From: Marsupella aquatica
Lineage: Eukaryota > Marchantiophyta
DNA length: 64,000 nt
Direction of reading: 5' to 3'
Assembly (NCBI GenBank): GCA_973895155.1
Contig: OZ316898.1
Span: 6,696,001 to 6,760,000, forward strand
The notes under the pieces were generated by a model, which saw nothing but the letters and a program-made list of their open reading frames with translations, did not search any database and was not told where the DNA came from. This document shows positions 52,816 through 64,000 of this stretch, one piece after another. Made by a program: the position numbers and the translations under genes. Positions within the stretch are counted from its first letter, which is position 1. Each line of letters begins with the position of its first letter.

Positions 52816-54997
52816 GCCCTTATATTATCACATTTTGATTGGTGATTACCAGCAGGGCTTATTTGATTGCCACACATCGTCACAAAAATTTGGTCCGGGA
52901 TCAACGTCACCTCTTAAAGATAGAAAGTTACAGCCATACAGGCGCTCTGAGGTCACGTATGCAGTAAACGCACTCATGTGATTGCTGGAGTTCCTAGCTA
53001 CTGCATGAACTTCTGCTCTTCCATTTAGATGAATGGAAGGGCATGAGTTCCTGTTCTTGCGAGGTGGTATATTTGTATTTTACAAAAAAAGGGTTGCGGC
53101 TGACTTGTCAGTCGGCTTCTTGGTTATCTTTATCCTTGGGCTGGAAGAATTTGATACTTGCTGCCAATGGCACAATCAGCTGAGAAGTCCAACGTTTTCT
53201 CCATGAAATGTACATCAAAGTACTTTTACTATGAAAATTTGTATCAAGAAGAGGTGACTAGTACACAAGAAGAGGCTCAAAAGAACCAACAAATCTTCAC
53301 TGAATTGCACAAGAAACGTTTCTAACACAGCTAAAAAGTGTGTACATTTGAATGTGGACTTTGATGTACAATACATGAAATTGTTAGAGAAAGACCTGTC
53401 TTGAATGATGGTCCAAATATTAATGGCTTAGTAAACAGTCGCCTGCTACATCACCCAGTGCAACAACCTCTTTTTGCCAACAGACACACGGGAATCCGAT
53501 AAACTTAGTTGCCAAGGCTATTGAGCAACACAATCATGTTTGAAGGGGCTCAGCAATTTCTGAGACAGCGGTTACTGGCATCCTGAACACACACCCTCAC
53601 TGATAGGATGACCAGCAGAATAACTGCGGCCATAGTAGCAAATAGAGTACTTCAGATCATTAGTTTGCCGCAACGAGAGGCAGATACTACACTTTAATTC
53701 GTAGGAGCTCCAGGAAGGATTACTCACGCAAGCAGACACATAGAAACATCGAAAGAACTCTGAAAAATCAATCAGATCCAAGATTGCTATTTGCAACGCA
53801 CAAAATGTGACCATGATGTTTCCGGCCACCTGACTGCATAGAGAAGTTGAGAACTTCAGGTGAACAATACCGATATGCGACAACGTATGATTTCAAAATC
53901 AGATCAATCGATTTGGTAAGACCCACAAGTCTAAGCTCACGATTACTATTGCATTACTCCACCCTCCCAACTCGTAAACAACGCAGAAAATTTTAACCGT
54001 GAACCAAAGCACAGATGGAAAGCACTGTGACAATCAAGAAAGAGAGAAGTTTTACATGGCGTGGAAACCAAGCTAGCATTGCAATCAATTGATTTATTTT
54101 TTCTACAATTGAGGGAGCAACGCACGAAGTAAAGTGAGATTCCTTGATGTCCCAGAAGTACGGAAATGCCTCAAATGCTCCATCGATTCGAGCATTCAGG
54201 TACTGATGTCAATTCCACACGTTCCAAGCAATAACATTTTGAAATGTTCAGAATGACATTGATCGGCATCTACCAAGGTCGGAGGAATTAGATACATTCG
54301 ACAATTTTGCATCAGCTCCAGCAATTCAAGCTCGAACAGATATTACGAAGAGCCACTGCAGGATGTGGCAGGAAAGACACGGTGGAGGGAAACATATATA
54401 TGCAGTTCAGACACTAGAATGTGACCGATGAGGCCCTCCTAGATACAATGATATGCTTCGGCTAGTGACTAGATATTGCAAGGCAAGTCTGAACTTTCAG
54501 AATTCAAATAGAGAGTTCTAATCAACATCCTGCTTGCCTTTTGTAATCCTGGTGTCGAACGTTTCTTAAGGACGGGTACAATAAGAAAACAGTTTCTCTT
54601 CCCAAGCCAAACATGGGATATTTGTTGTTTGCCCTGCGGAGCCCAATCCAGCTGGCGAAGTCATCAATAGGGGTCCTTTGAGCCCAAACCTAAGTCGTGC
54701 GGAATCCGTAGCTACACACGTTCCAGCCTTGAGTCAAGCAAAAGCTGACTCGTCTGTGTCCGTCACATCTCTTCCTCAACGTGCTCGCCTCCACTACGTT
54801 CCTTGTCACGGGAAAACCTGTGTAGAGGAAGGTCTTTATCTGGAAGGCCAAATAAAAAAAACTCTGAAGAACCATCCAAATGAAGAGTATCCGCAGGAGT
54901 AGGGAATAAATGCTCTTCACACAAAATTAATTCGGATGACTTTAGGAAACAGTTAACGTTCCGGAAAGAATCTCTTGACAAGAAGAAAATAATGATG
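52816..54997. other. Intergenic, nothing recognised
   Basis: About 2.2 kb with only short frames of 74-103 codons and no domain signature. It lies downstream of the zinc transporter, whose 3' UTR probably occupies the right end. Confidence 0.45.
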
Positions 54998-56590
54998 CTA
55001 CTCTTTTTGTCTCTCAATCTGTATGGTCACATGGCTGATTTTATACTTCTGATCACAATATTGGATAACTTTCTCCAGTAAGTCGTCTGAATCTGCATCC
55101 GATTTTATCATGACGTGGCAAGCAAGGACAACTTTGCCCACGGTAATGGCCCAGATGTGGAGCTCGTGCACTTCAACGACACCTTCAATTGCCACTAGCC
55201 CACTTTGCAAGGCTTCAGCATCAACTTCACGAGGAGTACTCTCCATCAAAACCTCCAAAATGTCTCGAATCATCTTGATGGTGGTTCCCAGTACTATGAT
55301 GGAAAACAAGAAAGTACAGAACAAGTCTACTATCTTCCATTCCGGCTTGTACCAGATGATTGCTCCTCCAACCATGACACCGATACTCTGAATTAAGTCA
55401 CCAAGAACGTGCAAATAGGCCCCCCTGACATTGATACTGCTTCCGTGACTGCTCCCGTCGTGATCGTCGCGATGGCTCCCGTGATCTATAGTGACCCTCA
55501 CACTACTATCATTCTCTGATCGACTTTCAAGCTGGTCACAAATGCACATAATGATAGTATCGTTTGATCGACTTCTCTTTGTAATGTTCTCTTGCACGCA
55601 CTCTGTCTTGTGCCCCTCTAGAACAGTTGCTGCACTCTGGTCCATCCCATCGCCAGTGTAGGTCAGCATGCCAGGTGTGCCATCGGACTCACGGTGAACT
55701 TCTTCGCCTCTGTCCTTGTGTCCTGGGTTATGATCATCATGGCCTTGCTCATCTTCGTGGTGGTGATGGCTGTACTTCTCTCCTTGAGCAGTACTTTCAG
55801 GTGATTGCTCAACATTATCATGGTGGTCATGACTGTGTTCCTTTCCATGGTGGTGGCTATGACTGTGCCCTTCTGCGAGGAGGGGCTGACGAAGCGAATC
55901 CTCATCGTGATCATGGTTATCAGGGCTGTGATTGTGCTGTTTGGTGCGCTTATGCTCTTTGGCGAGCTTGTTGCTAGATCCGTGAGAATGCCCATGATCA
56001 TGTCCATGTGAATGCTCGTTGCTGGACCCGTGAGAATGCCCATGATCGTGTCCATGACCCAGCAAAAACATCATGATAAGGTTCACAACGAGTCCTAGAC
56101 ATGCAATGATGAACATAAGCCGCCCATCGATCTCCACAGGCTCATTTACAAGCCTCACAAAAGCTTCATACACAATGATCCCCGTGATAAGCCAGATAAT
56201 CTGAATGGAAACCAAAGCACCCAATATTTCCAACCTGAAGAATCCATACGACTGACGGAGATTCGCCTCCCAACCACCTGCCCACATTGCGAATAGGGAT
56301 ATGGCAAAGCTGGCTACATCAGACAGTAAGTGAGCGGCATCTGTAAGAATGGCCAAACTCCCGGCCTTAACACCGCCCACCACTTCAAAGAGCATGAAAG
56401 CGACGCAAAACGCTACTGCTCTGCTGAGTTTCTTCATATCTTCAGATCTTTGTTCGGTATCTGTGGTCATCCAAGGGCATTCTGCTCCATTACACTGTAA
56501 GTGCTTGCCATTTATCTTGGGAACAATTTCTCCAGAGGCTGCTCTTGCATGATTAGGCCGCAGAGGCTGCGTAGGGGTCTCGTGCCCCAT
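54998..56590 (-). CDS. MTP1: Vacuolar-type zinc transporter of the CDF/MTP family (530 aa)
   Basis: A proton-coupled zinc exporter of the Zn-CDF group, expected in the vacuolar membrane. The start is the ATG at 56590 ([10 protein letters not shown]); a GTG four codons upstream is ignored. Six membrane spans are visible: about 55-75, 82-105, 120-142, 155-178, 390-412 and 420-440. The two metal-site motifs of the family are intact: H87-xxx-D91 in span II (DAAHLLSD) and H394-xxx-D398 in span V (YLHVLGD). Between spans IV and V lies a loop of about 210 residues (179-390), rich in HDHGHSHG and [11 protein letters not shown]. This is far longer than the roughly 80-residue loop of Arabidopsis MTP1. 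A cytosolic C-terminal domain ([16 protein letters not shown]) ends the protein. A short N-terminal Cys stretch (CNGAECPW, 33-40) resembles plant MTP1. The gene is intronless, as plant MTP1 genes usually are. The exact orthologue (MTP1 to MTP4) is not resolved. Confidence 0.95.
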   Translation of the reverse strand: MGHETPTQPLRPNHARAASGEIVPKINGKHLQCNGAECPWMTTDTEQRSEDMKKLSRAVAFCVAFMLFEVVGGVKAGSLAILTDAAHLLSDVASFAISLFAMWAGGWEANLRQSYGFFRLEILGALVSIQIIWLITGIIVYEAFVRLVNEPVEIDGRLMFIIACLGLVVNLIMMFLLGHGHDHGHSHGSSNEHSHGHDHGHSHGSSNKLAKEHKRTKQHNHSPDNHDHDEDSLRQPLLAEGHSHSHHHGKEHSHDHHDNVEQSPESTAQGEKYSHHHHEDEQGHDDHNPGHKDRGEEVHRESDGTPGMLTYTGDGMDQSAATVLEGHKTECVQENITKRSRSNDTIIMCICDQLESRSENDSSVRVTIDHGSHRDDHDGSSHGSSINVRGAYLHVLGDLIQSIGVMVGGAIIWYKPEWKIVDLFCTFLFSIIVLGTTIKMIRDILEVLMESTPREVDAEALQSGLVAIEGVVEVHELHIWAITVGKVVLACHVMIKSDADSDDLLEKVIQYCDQKYKISHVTIQIERQKE

Positions 56591-58022
56591 TCTTACAATC
56601 ACCTCTCTGCCCCCACGACCTTAGCAACTAAACCCTACTCCACAGTCTCAATCCAATTTTATGTTCTCCCTTTCGCTTGTCTGCAATCAGGAGCACACGT
56701 TATGGTAAGAAACTCTATCAGACACCGGACTCCACCGGTGAATGCAAAAACCGCAGTTCCATTCCAGCCTGTGCAATCCTACAAAGGGAAAACCTCAAAA
56801 TACAACGGTGAACTGCAAACGCTTCAGCGACACAAACAGTCCATCGAGGTGGCATGTGTCGAGGGTTTACGCGCACTCTCTGTCTTCGCTTGCTTCCCAA
56901 CCGAAGTCCACTTACATGAAGAAGAGTGTTCTCTCTGCCAACGGTGCAAATAGACCCTCCCACTATCACTTACTTTACCGATATACCTGCTGGATAGCGA
57001 TAGACTCCCATGAGGGATACTCTCTTCCAACCCTCTCGACCCAAAACCCTCTTCAGGCAAAATACTCAACCCGGCTAAAGCTTCCGGTAAGAGACCAACT
57101 ACTCTTCATGAGAAGAACACTAAAATGTTCCAACGATGCAGCAGCCCACGTACATCTACACGCTGCTGACAGGCCACGGTGGTACCAAAGTAATCTCTAG
57201 GAACAGAATCGCTGATCCACCAGCTTTAGTTTTTTTCCCTATTTTTTTCCTATCTACCATCGAACCTGGAGACTATAGGGACTAACAGCAGTAGTGCCTT
57301 GTGCCGTTGAATCCGGAAGTCCTTGGCAAAGATGCAATGAGTTCCTCGGCACTCTCATTAACATTCATCATCTCGAGGACGATGTTAAAGGGAATCCCAT
57401 GCGCAAAGGACCACGCAAGTGCCTACACTACTTCACATTGCAGGGAGAAGGGAGGGGCGCAGTGCCAGGTTGCCCCAACCGTGAGACGAAATGGTCCTGC
57501 TCAAACAATTGACAAGCTGACGGTGAAATCAAACTACGATCCAGATGAAGGAAAGGGACGGAAAGAAAAGAAAACCAACGAAGTAAAATCCAGGGAGATG
57601 GCGAGCAACTGAGGCCAAGGTGATCTCGATGAAGGGCCGGAACTGACAAGCAGGTGCTTGCGCGAACGAGAAGGAGAGATTATTGCAGGTCTATCCTGCA
57701 TACCTCCGCATCCGATCTCTACCGTACAAGAATCTACAGAAAAACCGTACCGATAAAACACCTTTCTTGTTGAAAACCTCCCCCCATCGTAAGGCAATAA
57801 ATTCCATCCAACAATCAATGAAACAATTCGGGAAAGAGGGAGCGCGACCACCTTCTCCGGGGGAGAGAGAAAACAGGACTTCAACTTTAAGACGGGGGCA
57901 ACGCAAAAAACAGGACCGCCAAAAGATAAAATCGAAGCTCAAACTCTTCGCATCAACAACTCTCTCACAAATCACTTACAGAGAGATACACAAGAAACTG
58001 ATAAGATTTCGATGTCGCTTGC

Positions 58023-58026
<4 letters not shown>
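56591..58026. other. Upstream region of the zinc transporter gene
   Basis: About 1.4 kb with overlapping short frames on both strands, none with a recognisable product. It should contain the zinc transporter promoter and 5' UTR. CCNGCCTTCC-like GC-rich DNA near 57300-57700 differs from the AT-rich spacers but shows no conserved element I can name. Confidence 0.4.

Positions 58027-58077
<51 letters not shown>
58027..58077. repeat. (CT)n microsatellite, about 25 copies
   Basis: An uninterrupted CT run of about 50 bp. CT tracts are common in plant 5' leaders, but no gene follows on the plus strand. Confidence 0.97.
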
Positions 58078-58082
<5 letters not shown>

Positions 58083-58490
58083 AGACGCAGCTTAACCCGT
58101 CATCAAATCACGAACCTGCTACAGTTCTGGCTCTCCAATTCGCTCCCGTTTGCTCTTGCACACGACCAAAGGCCAGTCCCACAGCTCTCCACTCTAGCTG
58201 GCGTTGCGACACTCTGCTTCTGCGGAAGAAGGCGAGGAGACGAGACCAGAGAAGACTAGAGAAATCAGAAAGCACTGCGTGTAGTGCCTTCGTCCACCCG
58301 TCAACTCAATTCGACACCTTCCAATCTTCAACACCATCACCCTCTTCTCGAGCACGGAACTCTGCCACGGTGATTATGTTGTGCAGAAACTCCATTCTCG
58401 CGCCCACCTTTAATTCCGTCCTCGACGTCATTCAAACTACGTCGAGAGCACGGACAAGAAGTTTCCAATCAAACTTTTAAGAGCTTTTTA

Positions 58491-58823
58491 CTAGGTGAAC
58501 CCCCAAAAGTGAGCCTTATTGGTCCTCCAGTTGGGTAAGCCTAACCAAGGTTTTTAGTCGGTTTAACCGCCAAAGTGAGCCTTATTGGTCCTCCAGTGGG
58601 GATTAGCCTAACCCTCCCTGCTCCCCTCTGGTCGCCCCTAGTTTTCTTTCTTTCAAAACATGTCCAGAAAGTGACATGCTACTAACCCAGCTTTTTACTA
58701 GGTTAACCCCCAAAGTGAGCCTTATTGGTCCTCCAGTGGGGTTAGCCTAACCCACCTCGCTCCCCTCTGATCGCTCCTACTTGTCTTTCTTTCAAAAAAA
58801 GTTGAGAAAGTGACATGCTACTG
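58491..58823. repeat. Tandem repeat with CAAAGTGAGCCTTATTGGTC core
   Basis: The core CAAAGTGAGCCTTATTGGTC plus CTCCAGTGGGG occurs three times (about 58504, 58573 and 58710). The last two belong to a longer unit of about 135 bp that also contains GCTCCCCTCTG, TTTCTTTCAAA and GAAAGTGACATGCTACT. Confidence 0.9.
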
Positions 58824-61800
58824 TCCTGGGGACACTCAAATTACACTCTGTTTGGATACCTCAATCTATAGTTGGGGCTTCAGGCTTGGGACAATCAGAC
58901 ACTGGTGTGGGCAGAAATATGGGTTACTTATATTTGCGTACTATTTGGGGGGCAATATAGTAATAAAAGTAGATGGGGTCTGTAGTAACACTCAGTTTGG
59001 GGATTAACCTAGTAAAGAGGTGTAAAACTTAAGTAATGCAAACAAGGGTGAGAACTGAGAAGACAACACAGCCAGACACATATTTCTGCCAAAGAACAAA
59101 ATGCAGGAGGTGGCCAATATCACCATGTGTGAACCAGAAGAGGTGGCCATTTGGCCAATGTCACCGGGTGCTAAGGAGGAGATGCTGAGAGATTCTATAT
59201 CAAGTTTTAGTACACTGAATTTGCCAATTTGGACTGTTACATCTCGCTAGATTCAAGGATAATCATTGGATTCTGACTAATGGGTATGTTAGATCTCCCT
59301 GGATTTAAGGATAATCATTGGTGTTTGGCTAATGGGTCTGTGGCTAGGTGTGAAACTGGCTAGTCTTGGCCAAAAGGCATGGCCAATCTTTTGCCAGAAT
59401 AGTGAAAAAAATTCCCTCTGTGGAATTTGGCAAAGTTTTGCCACAAAAAAAGTGGCAGAAGACCTAGTGAAGAGGAGAACCCAAGTGAAATTAACACAGG
59501 AAGACTAGAGTGTCCAACACTTGACACAGGACCCAATCAAGAGGAGAAACAAAAAAACAAAAAACCCCACTAAGACCAGAGAGTCCACCACAAAGGCAAA
59601 AAAAATACTGGACTACTAAGTTGTGAGCTTAAATGTCTGATAAAACTTAAGGAAGAGAAGGGACGAGGTAAACTGAAAAGCCTGGTAAAGATACGCTCAA
59701 GGAAGAGAAGAGAAATGGGCGAGGTTAGCACTGGGTGACGAGGCAATGATAAGCTCCATTGTTTTCCGCTCTTCATCTGCCCTCCTTTGTCTACCGCTTT
59801 TGTGTTTCTCCATTGCACTTTGTTTGGCCCTTCTCAGTAAATTGTAAATTTTGAAAAAAATTAATAAAGCGGAGAAAAATGGTCCAAGCAAAAAATCTAA
59901 ATCAAGAAAGGATACTAGTCAAAAGAGAAGGCATGATTGGTGAGCCCAATTGTGGCAAGCCTAGTACAGGGGAGAGGCCTAGCAGATCATGGCAAGCCTA
60001 TTACAGGACAGAGGCCGAGGGTGCTCGGAGCCTCATTTCTGGGAGGTATGACAACAAATGAAAACTTGCTGTTTTGATGGAAAACAGGATTCCGTATTTT
60101 GGTCTCACATTATTTTTGTAAGTAGATCCACCAGAATTGGCAAGATCATTTAATATAGTGTTTGATGTAGATATAGACCCTTTGCATACCACCGAAGCCC
60201 AATACCTGTGATTTGTGCAATTATCATTGTGACCATAATTATTGTCCTCAAGGCAACAATGCTCGTGCGTGCACAAAAATGTTTAGATGAGGAATAGAAG
60301 TGTACAAGACATAGATAATTGTTGCCATTTTGGTTTGTCATCTTTGCAGTCGTGTTGTGGTTGCACAAGACAACCTATTTTTTTTCTACTGGGTGGTTGT
60401 TGTTGTGCAGATGTTATCATTTTGTTGTTGTGGAGATGTTATCATTTTGGTTGATGTTGCAAAGTGATGTTCTTGGGAGGATGTACACATGGGAGGGTGG
60501 GCAGTGCAAGACAAGCAATGGCAGTTGGAGCTTAGGTCCAGGCTTGGTCACTTTTCCATTTCTCCACTCTACTTTTTCATTTTTCCCTCCCTGCACCCTT
60601 CCTTTCGCTCATTTTGTTCTTACTCCCTCCCTTCCTCCCTGCATCCTTTTCTTCACTCTACCACGATTAACGAAAGAGGGGAAAATGGAGGAAAAAAGAA
60701 AATTAACCCAGGAGAAAGAAAATTTTACTTAAAGCCCAAAAACAATTTCATATGCATGTACAGATGTACTTCTCACCTAGGGGTTATATGCCATAAAGTA
60801 AAAGTTCTCATACCAAAATACTTTTCATCTAAGGATTATGTGTCCTAAAGTATTCTATATATAGTGATCTATGTTGACAATAGATATGTCAGTATCTTGT
60901 AGCTACAGTAATTACCTTATAAGTAACTGTATTTCTTGGGCACATTTGAGTCAATCTGAAGGTATTAAAACCAAGAATCTGTTTGAGTCTAGTGTGGTGT
61001 TCCATTCTTTTTCAAAAGTTGTGAACACTCACGGAAGCTTTTGGGTCGCATGTGGTACATGAGTAGTGCCTAGAGTACATCTTACAGCGAAGTTTGTACA
61101 TGGAAATGTCATTAGTGCCTAGTGTGCATATTACATCCTACTAGCGTTATAACTATTGGAAGTGTCATGAGTGCCACGAGAGCTCATTCCACGAGGAATA
61201 AATGAGCTTTGGAACAAACCAAACTTATTTTTATTCTGATTATTAAACACTCAAATATAATGAGGGTCAAGATCAAAACTGGTTTAAGGCAGTCTGACAC
61301 ATTTCACTATTCGGATGATTGCAAAATAAAAAAGGTCACTAGTTTTTGTCTTTTTTCATCCGCTTTATTGGTCTAGCCTCTTTTGATCTTGTTTTATCTT
61401 CTGGCTTGACACTTGTTATTAAATACCAGTGTAGCACGTAGAAAGGTACATCCAAGTTGCGTGGAGTCAAGAGAAACAAATTCTGCCTGAATCGTACTTT
61501 GAATCGTACCTTGAACCGTACCTCCAAGCTTAGAGTTCTAGAATGAAGTGTGACTACAAATAGACAAAATTGAGTGAATACCAAAAAGGCAATGGGGGCA
61601 ACATAAAAGGAGAAGAACATAGATTCTTTTGTAAGGGTTTTGCACCTTAGTTACATTAATATTCAAATAATGGACATTTAGGGTTATAGTTACACCATTC
61701 TAACACTTTGCTATTTTAACTTATTGAAAATGATGTAAAAATTATCTTATCATATTCTATTTGAATTTATTAAATTAATCATTTGAATTAAAGTACAAAA

Positions 61801-61932
61801 ATGAATTTATTGTAAAGAAATAGAATTTATTGTAAAGAAATAGAGACGCATCAATCTTGGACAGCATGCGTTGTACAAGCCATAGAATTTATAAATTTAA
61901 GTAATAAATATCATGTCAGAAGCCTAATGTGC
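58824..61932. other. Intergenic, nothing recognised apart from small duplications
   Basis: About 3 kb without a supported gene. Besides the 52-bp duplication at 59235-59340, short duplications occur at 59955-60010 (TGGCAAGCCTANTACAGG) and in a CT-rich tract at 60555-60660 (CTCCCTNCCTGCA/CTCCCTTCCT). These patterns fit replication slippage in non-coding DNA. Confidence 0.45.
59235..59340. repeat. 52-bp tandem duplication
   Basis: TGTTACATCTCGCTAGATTC (59235) and TGTTAGATCTCCCTGGATTT (59287) each continue AAGGATAATCATTGG and CTAATGGGT. Confidence 0.85.
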
Positions 61933-62005
61933 AGCACAACCACGTAGCACAGTGGTGGTGGCCTTGTGTGGGATCTGGTTGGTTGGGGGTTCTAGTCTTG
62001 CAAGT
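61933..62005 (+). mobile_element. tRNA-derived SINE-like head
   Basis: The segment has a Pol III A box (TAGCACAGTGG at 61945-61955) and a B box (GGTTCTAGTCT at 61988-61998) at tRNA-like spacing, with the CACGTAGCACAGTGGTGGTG opening seen in tRNA-related plant SINEs. There is no aminoacyl stem, so it is not a working tRNA gene. The 3' end and target duplications were not identified. Confidence 0.5.
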
Positions 62006-62302
62006 CACAATTATTTTACATCAAAATTATTTCCAAGGGCAAAATTATATCAGAATTGTGGAAAGGAGTACCAGTGCAAAAAAGCAAAACAAAAGATTTT
62101 GAAATAACAAAAACATATAGGGGGTCTGAGATATATTCAAAACTTATGGAATAACAAAGAAGACAGCCCTCATAGACCAAATTAAAATTAAAATAATGAC
62201 AAAACAAAAATGAACTAGTAAATTTGAAACAAAGATTAGCCAAATAGCAATGTGGGAAGAAATGTCTCAAAATTTAGGGTAATAGTCCCTCAAAATCTAT
62301 CA

Positions 62303-62545
62303 TTTGTGACCTACCATATGTTGAAATTCCTCTGATAGTCCTTTTTCTTAATGTAGACTATGCGTGTGAGTAGTGACTGAGTTTGTGACCTACCATATGT
62401 TGAAATTCCTCTGATAGTCCTTTTTTTTTTTAAATGTAGACTATGCGTGTGAGTAGTTTACTGAGTTTGTGACCTACCATATGTTGAAATTCCTCTGATA
62501 GTCCTTTTTTTTAATGTAGACTATGAGTGTGAGTAGTGACTGAGA
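62303..62545. repeat. 79-84 bp tandem repeat, three copies
   Basis: TTTGTGACCTACCATATGTT, GAAATTCCTCTGATAGTCC, a T-tract of variable length, AATGTAGACTATGCGTGTGA and GTAGTGACTGAG form units at 62303, 62382 and 62466. Confidence 0.95.
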
Positions 62546-62829
62546 ATCTTGGGACGGCTCCCTGCATGCGGGTATTAAGGGGTACTCTTGTAAACATGGG
62601 AACCAATTTTATAAACATAAAAAGTCAGGATCCAATAGAGGGTCTGGCCTCCTGGAAAGTGCTGCTCTCCCACTTGTCTCTCAACACTATTCACTCAAAG
62701 CCCTACAGAATTCTAACAAAACAAGAGATTCCCATCTTATGATCTTCTTGCATATTAAAGTTATTGCAAAAGTCCAGTGCTCTATTTCTTGCAGGAGGTC
62801 AGCATCAAATTGTATAGAAGCACGAATTT
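62546..62829. other. Short spacer between two tandem arrays
   Basis: No gene or motif recognised. Confidence 0.4.
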
Positions 62830-63400
62830 TTAGAATTATGCATTCTAAAGGAGGAACTTATTCAATCCAACCTTCTAAGCAAGGAATTTTTATGGAGTGG
62901 ATCCCATCAATTGTATTCAAGTGGAGCCTTGTTAATGAGAAATTCCAAAGGTCTCTTACGCTTCAATCTATTTAATCAAATTGTCTTGATCAATGAGGGA
63001 TTTTAAAGGTCTGAGTCCCTTCAATTCTATTCAATCAAAGTGACTTCTCAGGACTACTTTAAAGGTCCCAGTCCCTTGATTCTATTCAATCAAAGTGTCT
63101 TCTAAAAGAGGACTTAAGGTCTCAATCCAATTCTGCCACATTCAATTGAAGTGCCTTCTAGACAGGAAATCTAAGCTTGGTTCTAAGGTCTCAGTCCATT
63201 CAATTCCATTCAATCAAAGTGCCTTCTCAATGACAAATTTTAAAGGTCCCAGACCCCTCAATTCTATTCAATCAAGCGTCTTCTAGAAGAGGAATTCCTG
63301 AGATCTCAATCACTTCAATTCTACTGTATTCAACTGTAGTGCTTTCTAAATAATGAATTCTTAAGGTCTCAATACCTTCACTTCTGTGCAAGCAAAGCCC
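62830..63400. repeat. Diverged ~60-bp tandem array, about nine copies
   Basis: Units share AAGGTCTCAGTCCCTTCAAT, TCTATTCAATCAAAGTGNCT and TCTNAATGAGGAATTTT. Copy starts fall roughly every 55-65 bp from 62845 to 63370. Strong divergence between units shows the array is old. Confidence 0.85.
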
Positions 63401-64000
63401 ATTTTTCCTTGCTCCACATGCTTGACAACAGAAATGGGTTTCTAGTCTAGTTTTTGTAGATTTGCAAAACTTTCCGTTGCAGGATGGGTTCTACCATTTT
63501 CCAAATTTCTATTGTAGCTTGAGGGTTTTAGGGTATCTTGATCATTTCCAAAAAATTGATCATGGAAGGAGAAGGGCATTGGCATTTAGCGGGGCATTCC
63601 AGCCCCAATTTCAGTGATCACTCCATGCTGCCTTTGTTTCACACTGACACAAGTTCTGAAAGTTGCAATAGGGGCAAATGGCCCAAAGTAGAGGATCCCT
63701 GGTCCCTTCCACTTAGAAAGCACTGGGGATGCCTCGTGGAAGAGAACATGGATGTTGTCTTTGTTCCACACTTGGAAAATATTTGAATGTTGCAACAAGG
63801 ACAAACAACCAAAAGTAAGGGATCGTTGGTTCATTCCATACTCAGACAGTTTTGTGACTTGGCTGTTAGAAGACCCATTGACAGAACCAACATGGTGCAG
63901 AACAAGGTACAAAAACAGAATCCACACTAGCCTCCTTTATGGTTGCAACACAGTTGACCTCAATTTTCATAGTTGCTATTATTGGTGATAGTATGAAGCA
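63401..64000. other. Window end, no gene recognised
   Basis: Overlapping frames of 78-113 codons on both strands, none with a known domain. A duplication is visible: TTTGTTNCACACTNG/AAAGTTGCAATAGGGNCAAA at 63635-63685 and 63760-63810 in related form. A gene may begin beyond the window. Confidence 0.35.

Noticed and set aside
61933-62005. tRNA gene
   Set aside because: A and B boxes are present, but no acceptor stem or anticodon arm can be paired; more consistent with a SINE.
1-64000. CRISPR arrays, prokaryotic operons or phage genes
   Set aside because: Gene content, an intron with plant-type splice sites and long AT-rich spacers indicate a plant nuclear genome; the tandem repeats have no spacer structure.

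Overview
The window looks like nuclear DNA of a land plant. It carries a plant-style CDF/MTP zinc transporter with a His-rich loop, a two-exon mitochondrial HscB-type J-protein, an F-box gene, and an unusual cluster of very long intronless leucine-rich-repeat/Roc-COR GTPase genes of the plant TORNADO1-like type. AT-rich, repeat-filled intergenic DNA and few introns suggest an early-diverging land plant, perhaps a moss. That placement is an inference with modest confidence.

Layout. 1-0.56 kb: degenerate palindromic repeats. 2.1-25.3 kb: the main LRR-Roc-COR locus. Gene A (minus, 8899-3254, 1881 aa) and gene C (plus, 17997-24158, 2053 aa) sit in the arms of a giant inverted duplication (about 2130-9515 and 17373-25290). 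Gene B (minus, 16097-11643, 1484 aa), a diverged and C-terminally truncated member, lies in the 7.9 kb spacer. 25.3-32.2 kb: intergenic. 32.4-33.6 kb: F-box gene. 33.7-39.9 kb: AT-rich intergenic DNA with small repeats. 39.9-41.6 kb: pseudogene E, a C-terminal fragment of the same family broken by two insertions. 44.3-46.7 kb: gene D, an LRR-only member (813 aa), followed by decayed Roc and 3'-flank remnants to 48.5 kb. 49.3-51.1 kb: HscB (minus, two exons). 51.5-52.8 kb: minisatellites, mainly an 81-bp repeat. 55.0-56.6 kb: MTP zinc transporter (minus). 56.6-64 kb: intergenic DNA with a CT microsatellite, tandem arrays and a tRNA-derived SINE-like sequence.

The most notable system is the LRR-Roc-COR cluster. 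At least five copies (A, B, C, D, E) share a 5' leader, an LRR sensor-like N-terminus, a Roc GTPase with an intact P-loop but an atypical G4 motif, a COR region, and a C-terminal module present only in A and C (fragmentary in E). Copy-specific truncations, in-frame LRR repeat expansion and a segment of C that matches D better than its partner A indicate birth-and-death evolution with recombination, as is typical of recognition genes. An immune or signalling role is inferred, not shown.

Coding starts are placed at the first in-frame ATG that the homologues share. Several open frames extend further upstream only through non-ATG codons, which I did not use.
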